From Thermoplasmata archaeon (GTDB taxonomy: Archaea > Thermoplasmatota > Thermoplasmata > SG8-5): DNA of 9,480 bases. The position numbers and the translations under genes are program-made. Shown one piece after another: positions 1 to 6,180 of this stretch. The notes beneath the pieces were generated by a model. That model did no database searches and was not told the DNA's origin. It was given only the letters and a program-made list of their open reading frames with translations. The stretch is taken from the NCBI GenBank assembly GCA_030655715.1, contig JAUSPR010000026.1, forward strand, positions 1 to 9,480. The letters are read 5' to 3'. The stretch's first letter is position 1. The number at the start of each line of letters is the position of its first letter.

Positions 1-621
1 GTGCTGGTCAATCCTTGCGAACTTGGTGATGATGCTTCTCGGTATTCCAAGCACGGTCGCTATATCCTGGAAAATGCCACGATTGTTCAAACGCTCGACG
101 AAGCGCTGGAGATGGTGGACATCATTGTCGGAAGCTCAGGCAAACCAACCGACAGCCACAGAAAATTTCTCCGGGAACCGATAACTCCAAAGCAGCTGGT
201 AACTCATCTATCTGGCAAGTCCGGTTGCGTCGGACTGCTTTTTGGGCGGGAAGACAGAGGTTTGCTCAATGAGGAGCTGAAAAATTGCGACATACTGGTG
301 ACAATTCCGACCCACGAAATAAATCCCATATTGAACCTCTCCCATGCCGCGACAATTTTATTTTACGAGTTATTCAGTACCGATATTAAGCCAAAAAAGA
401 AACAGCTTGCTGGCTCAAAGGAAAAGGAAGTCATGAACAAGCTTTTTGCTGAATTTCTTGAAGAGATTACTTACGCATCTCACAAGAAGGCCAAGACCGC
501 GGTAATGTTTCGCAAGATTGTGGCAAGGGCCGGGTTATCGACGACGGAATTTCACACCCTGGCTGGCGTATTCACTAGGGGTACGAAAGTTGTTAAACGG
601 TTGAAGAATCCACCCAAATAA
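1..621 (+). CDS. trmJ: tRNA 2'-O-methyltransferase, SpoU/TrmJ family (5'-truncated)
   Basis: The 206 visible residues are the C-terminal part of a SPOUT-class (SpoU) RNA 2'-O-ribose methyltransferase. Motif 2 reads GLLFGREDRGLLNEEL (about residues 78-93) and motif 3 reads IPTHEINPILNLSHAATILFYEL-like (about 103-124); these build the knotted SAM-binding site. A charged helical tail of about 70 residues follows, as in archaeal TrmJ, whose known role is 2'-O-methylation of C32 in tRNA. The frame is open at base 1, and the usual N-terminal region (conserved Asn/Arg motif 1, start of the SPOUT fold) is missing, so the GTG at base 1 is an internal Val codon (LVNPCE is a typical internal strand), not the start. 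The family is clear; the TrmJ subfamily and its target are inferred from family knowledge. The gene converges with the minus-strand cassette across a 125-bp gap that holds a hairpin. Confidence 0.85.
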   Translation: MLVNPCELGDDASRYSKHGRYILENATIVQTLDEALEMVDIIVGSSGKPTDSHRKFLREPITPKQLVTHLSGKSGCVGLLFGREDRGLLNEELKNCDILVTIPTHEINPILNLSHAATILFYELFSTDIKPKKKQLAGSKEKEVMNKLFAEFLEEITYASHKKAKTAVMFRKIVARAGLSTTEFHTLAGVFTRGTKVVKRLKNPPK

Positions 622-681
622 ATTTGACGCCAAATTTATAGCAAGAAAAAAAATCACCTGAACCATCCAGTATTATTCATA

Positions 682-711
682 TTTAATCAAAGCCAGATGG
701 CTTTGATTAAA
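682..711. terminator. Perfect 13-bp hairpin between convergent genes, probable bidirectional terminator
   Basis: TTTAATCAAAGCC (682-694) and its exact reverse complement GGCTTTGATTAAA (699-711) flank the loop AGAT. On the plus strand a T5 run follows at about 725-729. On the minus strand the hairpin is followed by a T8 run (A8 at 646-653 of the plus strand). It sits between the stop codons of the methyltransferase gene (621) and the DuOB gene (747), where both transcripts need to end. Archaeal termination relies mainly on oligo-T, so the hairpin could instead stabilise 3' ends. Confidence 0.65.
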
Positions 712-746
712 CAGATTTGCCAGTTTTTCCCGAATAATTAATTTTC

Positions 747-2090
747 TCATGTTTCAGCATTTTTATTTGCTGAGGTTAGGCCAAGTTTTTTCAATCTCGA
801 ACGTATCGCACCAGGTTTCCGTCCACACTGGTTAGATATATCTTCTATTGTCGTGCCTTTTTTAAAGAGTTTTGTTAATGTTTTTTCCTCTTCTTCTGTC
901 CATTTTTCATATGCTTTTGGATGCGTTTCACGTATATTTTCAACAGTGTACGATTTTTGATGTGATGAATCACCTCTAGGTTCATTCAATTTTTCATGTG
1001 CTAATGATTTTTTGGATTCTTCTGTTAAAAAGATTAATGGCCTTCTGAAGCCACTTTCAAAATTGTTATTTATTTCTAAATATCCATCCGATATGAGTTC
1101 ATCGATGATAGCCAGTATTTGTTCTCCAGTATAATCACTCAGCAATCCATATGACTCTGGCGTCGCAAGATTTTTAACTTCCAAAATTCGTTTTGATTTT
1201 GAACCCTTCAATATGTCCTTTAAAAAGGATCGACCGAATTTGAAATTAATGTTCCCCATCGTTTGAATTATTGCCATCAGAATGGAATTTTTGTTTCTTG
1301 ATTCCATACGTTTTGAACTAAGTTTCCTGTCCGGTGAAACCAACTCTTTGTTACCCAGTTGTTTGGGCTCTTGTGTTAATTCTACATTATTTATATTGGT
1401 CTCAACGGTCATATCTTCTGCAAAGTCTGTTGTTATTATCGATGCCACAAGTTTATAGCAGCAATCATCGGCCTCATACGGTTCCCCCAGGCTGATGCAC
1501 ATGTAAACTCTATCTGCAGATATTGGATACTTGCCCGGTTTCTTATCCCCATACCTTTTCTCTATCTCTGGGTCTGTCACACTTAGAGTATAGTGTATCT
1601 GATTGTAGGAAAAATAAGCCTTGACTTTCTTTTTTTCCTTGTCCTCATATTCTTTATCTTCTCGTAAGATTACGGCATCTTTAACTCTAATGAACAGCAA
1701 GGAAGAACCCAGTGCCTTTTTTTTAATATACTTGTGAGATATTCTGTCTTTTGAGGGTTGGTTGTTTATCCATAATATTGGCACATCATCGCACAATTCA
1801 TCCAATTTATTATCTGGATAAGTTCCGACTTTTCTCCATCTTTCGGAGGAAATCAACCAATTCTCTGGTTGATATGTTTTAGGGTCATATTTTTTAAGTG
1901 GAAGACTGATGATATCCAAAAGTTTTGGAATCGTGCCATCTTCAAACTTAATTTGGATAGTTTTCAATTCACCTTTTCCTGAGCTTGATACGGGTCTTAC
2001 CCAAAGATGGTCACTTGGATCCTTGCCCGCGATGCATTTACCATTATATTTTCGTGAATTCGCCAAACAGACTATTTCCCTACTCCCCAT
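747..2090 (-). CDS. DuOB-RQC-Myb/SANT-like multidomain nucleic-acid-binding protein
   Basis: A 447-residue protein with three parts. Residues 3-220 match the dual OB-fold (DuOB) domain pattern: IVCLANSRKYNGKCIAG, HLWVRPVS (29-35), KLLDIISLPL, YQPEN (73-77) and CISLGEPYE...YKLVASI (198-218). Residues about 265-365 look like the winged-helix RQC domain of RecQ helicases: FGRSFLKDILKGSKSKRI (285-302), SYGLL, a wing helix (QILAIIDELISDGYLEI) and PLIFLTEESKKSL. Residues about 396-437 are a Myb/SANT-like helix-turn-helix (KWTEEEEKTL...GRKPGAIRSRLKKLGL). No Walker A, DEAH or other helicase motif is present, so the RQC is used without a motor. The ATG lies 1 base after the stop of the upstream DUF488 gene, with a weak GAAGGG ribosome site, so it is the last gene of a three-gene operon. 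It probably binds DNA or structured or modified nucleic acid; its biochemical role is not known to me. Base composition is AT-richer than the flanking genes. Confidence 0.7.
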   Translation of the reverse strand: MGSREIVCLANSRKYNGKCIAGKDPSDHLWVRPVSSSGKGELKTIQIKFEDGTIPKLLDIISLPLKKYDPKTYQPENWLISSERWRKVGTYPDNKLDELCDDVPILWINNQPSKDRISHKYIKKKALGSSLLFIRVKDAVILREDKEYEDKEKKKVKAYFSYNQIHYTLSVTDPEIEKRYGDKKPGKYPISADRVYMCISLGEPYEADDCCYKLVASIITTDFAEDMTVETNINNVELTQEPKQLGNKELVSPDRKLSSKRMESRNKNSILMAIIQTMGNINFKFGRSFLKDILKGSKSKRILEVKNLATPESYGLLSDYTGEQILAIIDELISDGYLEINNNFESGFRRPLIFLTEESKKSLAHEKLNEPRGDSSHQKSYTVENIRETHPKAYEKWTEEEEKTLTKLFKKGTTIEDISNQCGRKPGAIRSRLKKLGLTSANKNAET

Positions 2091-2091
2091 A

Positions 2092-2538
2092 TTATCCCTT
2101 CAAATGTGTTATTTCAATCTCTTTATTCGCGCCCGCTAGGTACTCCGCAAGCAGTCGTCTGTGACACATGTCTGCGGTTTCTTCGCTGCACAGCAAGCAG
2201 GCCCCATCAAATAGTGACCATTCGATGTTTTTCAATATCTCTCTCTCTTTCAGAATCTGGATGTATTGTTTCTCATACTCCTTCCAGTCAATTGCTTTAT
2301 CTCTGTACAGGTTCAACAATTCTTTTGTTGGCGCGTAATCTGGCTTATAAATATATTCAATATTGCCAATACGTTTAAGAAAATAGGAAAGATCTTCGCC
2401 CTTCGCAAAGCCGGCCAACTGTGATTTGTTGTTCAATCTGATATCGATCAATCGCTTCACATTGTTCTTGATGAGAAGTTCAAAGAATTGTTTAGCATTC
2501 TTTTTGGTGAATCCAACAGTGTACAATTTCATACTCAT
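2092..2538 (-). CDS. DUF488 family protein, short form
   Basis: A 148-residue protein of the DUF488 family, whose biochemical activity is not established to my knowledge. Recognisable are the first strand and helix (YTVGFTKKNAKQFFELL, 6-22), the DIR motif at 32-34 (IDIRLNNKSQLAGFAKGEDL), the APTKELL segment (69-75), and the C-terminal signature CLLCSEE...CHRRLLAEYL, with C114, C117, E119 and C125-H126-R127. The CxxE...CHR set looks like an active site or a metal/thiol centre. The Leu-Ala-Gly-Phe segment after DIR and the length place it in a different subfamily from its upstream neighbour. Its ATG overlaps the neighbour's TGA (ATGA, 2535-2538), implying translational coupling; a second ATG at codon 3 is an alternative start. 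The DuOB gene follows after 1 base. Confidence 0.85.
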   Translation of the reverse strand: MSMKLYTVGFTKKNAKQFFELLIKNNVKRLIDIRLNNKSQLAGFAKGEDLSYFLKRIGNIEYIYKPDYAPTKELLNLYRDKAIDWKEYEKQYIQILKEREILKNIEWSLFDGACLLCSEETADMCHRRLLAEYLAGANKEIEITHLKG

Positions 2539-3143
2539 ACATTCCCCGATTTATATGATATCTCCCTGCCTCTCCTTTCATATACTTCGCTAATAAGTTC
2601 ATGTATTGATTTCCTGGGTTCAAATAATGTCATCTGTTTATTATCTAGGTTGTAACGATTCAGAAGTTGCTTTTCGAGTTCTTCGTTATTAACAGTCTCT
2701 CCGGTATCCAAAATATGCTTGACAGTGATATTCTCTTGAGACAGTGCCCTTGAAATAAGAATAAATCTGTGACAATCCAGAGGGTTCTTTTCGGTGCACA
2801 TCAGGGCTAAATATTCACCTGCCTCGATTGCCTGCTTGACCTTCTTTATCCCGCTCTTGAAATTTATCGTTTGCATTACCTTCAGATAATCCGTCTGCCC
2901 GTTTTCATTTAACAAACCATGATCATTGGTTCTGCCACCAAGTTCATTGCCAAGATATGCATATTCTATCTCATATTCCGATAATGACTGGGTGATATTA
3001 TCTTTATTGTAATCGGGTACGTGCTTGCTGTAGGGGTGGCTTCTTACGTCTATAATTAATGAAATGTTGTGTTTTTGAAGTAATTCAATAAACATTAAAA
3101 CCGAATGGTTTGAATGGCCGATTGTGAAGCAGGTTAAATCCAT
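2535..3143 (-). CDS. DUF488 family protein, long form
   Basis: A 202-residue member of the DUF488 family with no function I can assign. The N-terminus FTIGHSNHSVLMFIELLQKH (6-25) is typical, followed by DVRSHPYSKHVPDYNKDNI (32-50), the ELGGR loop (67-71) and the signature LMCTEKNPLDCHR (114-126; C116, E118, C124-H125-R126). The ELGGR loop and the longer Lys/Glu-rich tail after residue 150 separate this form from the short DUF488 protein encoded next. It is the first gene of the three-gene cassette. No Shine-Dalgarno sequence precedes the ATG; instead a TATA-like stretch lies about 23-37 bases upstream, so the transcript is probably leaderless. The tail (DNKQMTLFEPRKSIHELISEVYERRGREI) may form a partner-binding helix, which is only a guess. 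Confidence 0.85.
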   Translation of the reverse strand: MDLTCFTIGHSNHSVLMFIELLQKHNISLIIDVRSHPYSKHVPDYNKDNITQSLSEYEIEYAYLGNELGGRTNDHGLLNENGQTDYLKVMQTINFKSGIKKVKQAIEAGEYLALMCTEKNPLDCHRFILISRALSQENITVKHILDTGETVNNEELEKQLLNRYNLDNKQMTLFEPRKSIHELISEVYERRGREISYKSGNV

Positions 3144-3165
3144 ATTTATGTGTATGTTCTTGAAC

Positions 3166-3180
3166 TATTTAAATTATATT
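3166..3180 (-). promoter_or_regulatory. TATA promoter of the DUF488/DuOB cassette
   Basis: On the minus strand AATATAATTTAAATA lies 23-37 bases before the ATG at 3143. Archaeal TATA boxes centre about 26 bases before the transcription start, which puts the start at or next to the A of the ATG. No ribosome site is visible between them, so a leaderless mRNA is expected. It shows that the cassette can be transcribed apart from the GAPDH operon upstream. Confidence 0.6.
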
Positions 3181-3216
3181 GGGGTCTGTTTTTCATTTCT
3201 AGTGGAAAGGTATAGC

Positions 3217-3789
3217 TCAGATAAGTTTCCCATTATTCTTCATGACCAGCGGGTTAAACGTCGCGAAATCAGCCTGATGTATGAACACAGTTTCAATGAC
3301 CTGGGGCGCGCCTTCTCCTTCCCTTGCATGGCAGGCTATGGTGTTGGCAACTTCATCCGAGAATCCGGCCATCTTGGCCATCACGGTGCCGGAAATCGGG
3401 TGTCTGAGGCAAGCGCCAGTTTTCGATTTCTTGTACCCCCCCTTACCGTCGGGCGTGGTCTCTAGAAGTTTTCCAACATCATGCAGCAAGCCACCGACAA
3501 TCAATCTGTCCATGTCAATCTTGTAGGGCATTTTCTTGTAAATGTCCAACTGGGCCTTTGCCAGTTCCATAGCGCCCTTTGTCACGGCTTTGGTGTGCTC
3601 GACGAAATTGACCCCATGGGTGTCTGTCAATAGAGTGAAGGGCATCTTCTCCAGCTCCTTCACAGTCTTCCAGCCGCCATCCTTACAGCCATCGACCCAA
3701 ACTTGAACGGTCATGTCCCGCATCTTTTTATTCTTTATCTGGCTCAACAATTCACTGAATATCTTCTCGATGTCCTTCTTCGTTATCAT
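3217..3789 (-). CDS. HD-domain metal-dependent phosphohydrolase
   Basis: A 190-residue HD-superfamily protein. The metal ligands are in order: H65 (VEHTKAV), H103-D104 in GGLLHDVGKLLE (99-110), H130 (RHPISG), H154 (IACHAREG) and D174 (HQADFATF). This is the complete H...HD...H...H...D pattern of HDIG-type phosphohydrolases, which hydrolyse phosphomonoester or phosphodiester bonds, often of nucleotides; the substrate here cannot be read from the sequence. No membrane segment or signal peptide is seen, so it should be cytosolic. The ATG is 4 bases after the GAPDH stop, with a GGAG ribosome site (AAAGGAGTG) about 6 bases ahead, so it is co-transcribed with GAPDH and the HAD phosphatase. The context suggests a link to carbon or nucleotide metabolism, as inference only. 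Confidence 0.85.
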   Translation of the reverse strand: MITKKDIEKIFSELLSQIKNKKMRDMTVQVWVDGCKDGGWKTVKELEKMPFTLLTDTHGVNFVEHTKAVTKGAMELAKAQLDIYKKMPYKIDMDRLIVGGLLHDVGKLLETTPDGKGGYKKSKTGACLRHPISGTVMAKMAGFSDEVANTIACHAREGEGAPQVIETVFIHQADFATFNPLVMKNNGKLI

Positions 3790-3793
3790 GATT

Positions 3794-4807
3794 TCACTCC
3801 TTTATCATGCCCATGCCACGGTCTGTCTTCTCCATGGACTTGAATTTGTCTGTCTCGATTTCACACATCGCCCTGATGCAGTCAATGTTTTCAGGTATAA
3901 CATCACTTTCCTGATGTATGGCCTGGTAATAGTACAGGGTGTCTCCGACAATGTGTACGCCGTCCTTCCATACTGCGATTTCGAATAAATCTCCTCTCTT
4001 TCTACCAACATCCTTGGCCCATTCCATTACCTGGGCTGTGGATTTTATGCCGTCGGCAGTTGAGAAGAACAGCACCCTCGGTGTCTTGGACCAGACATCG
4101 ATTACCTCCTGGCTGGTGGGCGTGGATTTCAGCTTGACTACTACTGAATGAAGATGCATCAAAGTGGTCGGAACCTTTACCGCGGTTGTTTGAATGTTCA
4201 GGCCCTTCATAACAGTCTGGACATCAGGACCATGGTGGCTTGGCACCTTGACTATTGGCTCGATTGCGTTTATCGGTCCATTTTTCGTGTCCCATGGGTC
4301 AGCAGCTCTTCGAATCATGACAGCCACGACATTGTCAATGCCGAATTTCTCCTGTACCGGGTAAAGAGTGCGACACAAACCGGTAGTATTGCATGAAACC
4401 ACCCTGGCAAATTGCTTGCCAATTGCCTCTTCGTAGTTTGACATTGCATTGAATGATAAACCAGTGAGCTCATGCTTTTCCCCGCCCTGCCAGATGGCCT
4501 TGACATTGTGCTTTTCATATAGTGATTTATAATCAGCCTTCTTGGGGGTGCAGTCTATGACTATATCAGCCTTGTCCAGCAATTCCGGTAGTAAGCCATC
4601 GACCCTAATCCCTGCTTTTTCAAGGTCCGGAACATTCTCCTGGGCTGCGGCATAGAAAGGAAAACCTTCCCTCATAGCATCCTTGGCCTCGAATGTCGGG
4701 CGTCTCTTAACTACACCGACTATCTCCATGTCATCCTGCTGGCGTACAGCATCAGCCACGCGCTTTCCAATTGTCCCATATCCGTTGATTGCAACTTTCA
4801 CCGGCAT
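3794..4807 (-). CDS. gap: Type II (archaeal) glyceraldehyde-3-phosphate dehydrogenase
   Basis: It interconverts glyceraldehyde 3-phosphate and 1,3-bisphosphoglycerate with NAD(P), in archaea mainly in the gluconeogenic direction. With the start chosen here it has 337 residues, the usual type II length. It begins with the Rossmann motif VAINGYGTIGKRVADAV (5-21) and carries the catalytic cysteine C139 in SCNTTGLCR (138-146), followed by the conserved IRRAADPWDTKNGPINAIEP and HHGPDVQTV segments. The frame extends 11 codons further, to an ATG at 4840 that lies inside the end of the HAD gene. I prefer the inner ATG because homologues begin right before the Rossmann strand and a GGTGA ribosome site lies 4 bases ahead of it. 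It is the second gene of the HAD-GAPDH-HD operon, 25 bases after the HAD stop. Confidence 0.95.
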   Translation of the reverse strand: MPVKVAINGYGTIGKRVADAVRQQDDMEIVGVVKRRPTFEAKDAMREGFPFYAAAQENVPDLEKAGIRVDGLLPELLDKADIVIDCTPKKADYKSLYEKHNVKAIWQGGEKHELTGLSFNAMSNYEEAIGKQFARVVSCNTTGLCRTLYPVQEKFGIDNVVAVMIRRAADPWDTKNGPINAIEPIVKVPSHHGPDVQTVMKGLNIQTTAVKVPTTLMHLHSVVVKLKSTPTSQEVIDVWSKTPRVLFFSTADGIKSTAQVMEWAKDVGRKRGDLFEIAVWKDGVHIVGDTLYYYQAIHQESDVIPENIDCIRAMCEIETDKFKSMEKTDRGMGMIKE

Positions 4808-4832
4808 TGTTTCACCGACACCTCGATACGTT

Positions 4833-5525
4833 TCACTCATTTAATTTATGCGTCTGTTTTATGCGAATGTTTGGGCCAAATATTTCATTTTCAAGTTCCT
4901 TGAAAGTACCAACAATAGTGACTTTGCCAGCATTGGCAGGCTTTCCATATCCCCAAGATACGCCAATAGGCCTGCATCCAGCCCTCAATCCTGCCAGCAT
5001 GTCGTACTCGGAGTCTCCTATCATGAATGCATCTACGGAGTCAACATTCAGCTTCCTGAGAGCGGCCAAAATATGCTCAGGGTCAGGCTTTGCCCTCGCG
5101 ACCTCATCTTCGCCTAGTACAATGTCCAGGTTATTCATGAAACCATATTGCTCAAGCACCGCTCGGGCGATATGGCCCACACGCATGGTCACGACCGCCG
5201 TTTTGACCTTGTGCAGTCTAAGGTTCGCCAACGTTTCCAATGCGCCTGGATAGGCCTTCGATGTGTCAATGTACTGGGACATGTACAGTTCCCTATGCCG
5301 CAGCCTGGCCTTATCAGGGTCAACACCTTTTCCGCCATAGATATCGCCGATGAACGTTCCTACTAAAGGTCTGAGTTCCTCGGGCTTGAAAGGGACCGCC
5401 CCCATTTCAGTCAGAACTTCGTTGATGCACCCCAGAATAGAGGGGAATGTGTCAAGCAGCGTCCCGTCCATGTCGAAAATTGCGGCTTTCATTGTGTTCA
5501 GGACGGTTGAAGATATATTAGTCAT
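4833..5525 (-). CDS. HAD-superfamily phosphatase, phosphoglycolate phosphatase-like
   Basis: A haloacid dehalogenase-type phosphatase of 230 residues. Motif I is IFDMDGTLLDT (16-26; nucleophile D18, acid/base D20), motif II is the T113 of AVVTM, motif III is K146 in RAKPDPEHI, and motif IV is IGDSEYDM (169-176; D171, D175). A helical cap lies between motifs I and II (about 30-90), as in the Gph/PGMB-like subgroup. A phosphoglycolate or other sugar-phosphate substrate is plausible, and the GAPDH gene next door fits a phosphorylated C2/C3 metabolite, but specificity is inferred. Start: homologues usually begin at the second Met (codon 12, ATG at 5492), which has a TATA-like TAATATATC about 20-28 bases upstream. 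The first ATG (5525) has a stronger TATA stretch at 5550-5564. Either could be leaderless. It is the first gene of its operon. Confidence 0.88.
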   Translation of the reverse strand: MTNISSTVLNTMKAAIFDMDGTLLDTFPSILGCINEVLTEMGAVPFKPEELRPLVGTFIGDIYGGKGVDPDKARLRHRELYMSQYIDTSKAYPGALETLANLRLHKVKTAVVTMRVGHIARAVLEQYGFMNNLDIVLGEDEVARAKPDPEHILAALRKLNVDSVDAFMIGDSEYDMLAGLRAGCRPIGVSWGYGKPANAGKVTIVGTFKELENEIFGPNIRIKQTHKLNE

Positions 5526-5549
5526 GAGTGGTCATATACATTCAGGTTC

Positions 5550-5564
5550 TATAAAATTAAATTT
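5550..5564 (-). promoter_or_regulatory. TATA promoter of the HAD-GAPDH-HD operon
   Basis: AAATTTAATTTTATA on the minus strand ends 25 bases ahead of the first possible ATG of the HAD gene (5525). This gives a predicted start near 5530 and an almost leaderless transcript. A second candidate, TAATATATC at 5512-5520, would suit the downstream ATG at 5492. Confidence 0.5.
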
Positions 5565-5587
5565 CCAGAAAGGCAATGAAAGCCAGG

Positions 5588-5596
5588 TTTTTTAAA
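5588..5596 (+). promoter_or_regulatory. TATA promoter of trmO
   Basis: TTTTTTAAA centred near 5592 lies about 26-28 bases ahead of the ATG at 5620, and no ribosome site is visible before that ATG. This fits a leaderless transcript and supports 5620 over the TTG at 5599. The element is divergent from the HAD promoter, with about 24 bases between the two TATA stretches. Confidence 0.5.
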
Positions 5597-5619
5597 GGTT
5601 GTTAGTTTTCAGCTTGCTA

Positions 5620-6108
5620 ATGAAAAAAAATATAGAAATAAATTATAAACCAATTGGCATAATCCATTCCCTGTTTGTTGAAGCGAAAGGCACGCCGATA
5701 CAGACAACAACCTCGAACGCGGAAGGAACCGTTGAGATATATCCCGAATATATTGTTGGCTTGAAGGACATAGATGGATTTTCACACATCATCCTACTAT
5801 ACCATTTCCATCTCTCTGGCAAACCCACGATGGAAGTAAAACCCTTCCTGGATGATTCAACCCATGGTGTGTTCGCCACACGGGCACCCAGCCGGCCCAA
5901 TTCCATCGGTATTTCTGTGGTTAAACTGGTTCGTATGAAGGGCAATATTCTACATGTCAAAGGTCTGGATATCTTGGATGGTACTCCATTGCTGGACATC
6001 AAACCCTATGTCCCCGAATTCGATTCAAGAGAAGTTGAAAAAATCGGTTGGTTGGAAAAACGCGTACGTGGGTTAAAATCAGCAAGGGATGACGGGAGAT
6101 TTCAATAG
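5620..6108 (+). CDS. trmO: tRNA (N6-threonylcarbamoyladenosine37-N6)-methyltransferase, TrmO/TsaA (YaeB, UPF0066) family
   Basis: A 162-residue protein with the full TrmO signature: IGIIHS (12-17), DGFSHIILLYHFH (52-64), GVFATRAPSRPNSIGIS (83-99) and LDILDGTPLLDIKPYVPEFD (117-135). Bacterial TrmO uses SAM to methylate t6A37 of tRNA-Thr(GGU) through a single beta-barrel fold unlike Rossmann methyltransferases; archaeal homologues are also known. The ATG at 5620 is chosen over an upstream TTG at 5599 because it gives the usual N-terminus a few residues before the IGxIHS strand and sits at the right distance from the TATA box. The archaeal substrate tRNA is inferred. It is the second of several RNA-modification genes in this window. 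Confidence 0.88.
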   Translation: MKKNIEINYKPIGIIHSLFVEAKGTPIQTTTSNAEGTVEIYPEYIVGLKDIDGFSHIILLYHFHLSGKPTMEVKPFLDDSTHGVFATRAPSRPNSIGISVVKLVRMKGNILHVKGLDILDGTPLLDIKPYVPEFDSREVEKIGWLEKRVRGLKSARDDGRFQ

Positions 6109-6138
6109 ATTTCGATTAACACATCAGAAGTTGGAATG

Positions 6139-6149
6139 TTATTTATAAT
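6139..6149 (+). promoter_or_regulatory. TATA promoter ahead of the Tsr3 gene
   Basis: TTATTTATAAT is centred near 6145, which predicts transcription start near 6171. This lies downstream of the last in-frame stop (6169-6171) and about 10 bases before the ATT at 6181. It supports translation of the whole Tsr3 frame from a short leader. Confidence 0.45.
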
Positions 6150-6180
6150 CTCATGGCCTTATCTTACTTGAAGTGATTCT

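Noticed and set aside
1..3. GTG at base 1 as the start of the methyltransferase
   Set aside because: SpoU/TrmJ proteins carry a conserved N-terminal motif before this LVNPCE strand, so the gene is cut by the window edge.
682..711. Hairpin as a CRISPR repeat or small RNA gene
   Set aside because: Only one copy exists, with no spacers or further repeats, and its place between convergent stop codons fits termination.
622..3216. Transposase, integrase or attachment repeats at the edges of the DUF488 cassette
   Set aside because: I looked for terminal inverted or direct repeats and a tRNA gene at both edges and saw none, so no mobile element is called despite the AT-rich composition.
3124..3465. 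Plus-strand frames opposite the HD and DUF488 genes
   Set aside because: No recognisable domain, and the opposite strand encodes full HD metal-binding motifs.
4808..4840. Eleven-codon longer start of GAPDH at the ATG 4838-4840
   Set aside because: It overlaps the HAD gene end, has no ribosome site, and homologues begin at the inner Met right before the Rossmann strand, which has a GGTGA site.
5599..5619. TTG start for TrmO seven codons upstream
   Set aside because: The TATA box distance fits a leaderless start at the ATG 5620, and the added residues are not family-like.
5643..6002. Open frame antisense to trmO, and similar long antisense frames at 7280-7555, 7443-7694 and 8824-9213
   Set aside because: They are antisense shadows of well-supported genes, without ribosome sites or recognisable domains.
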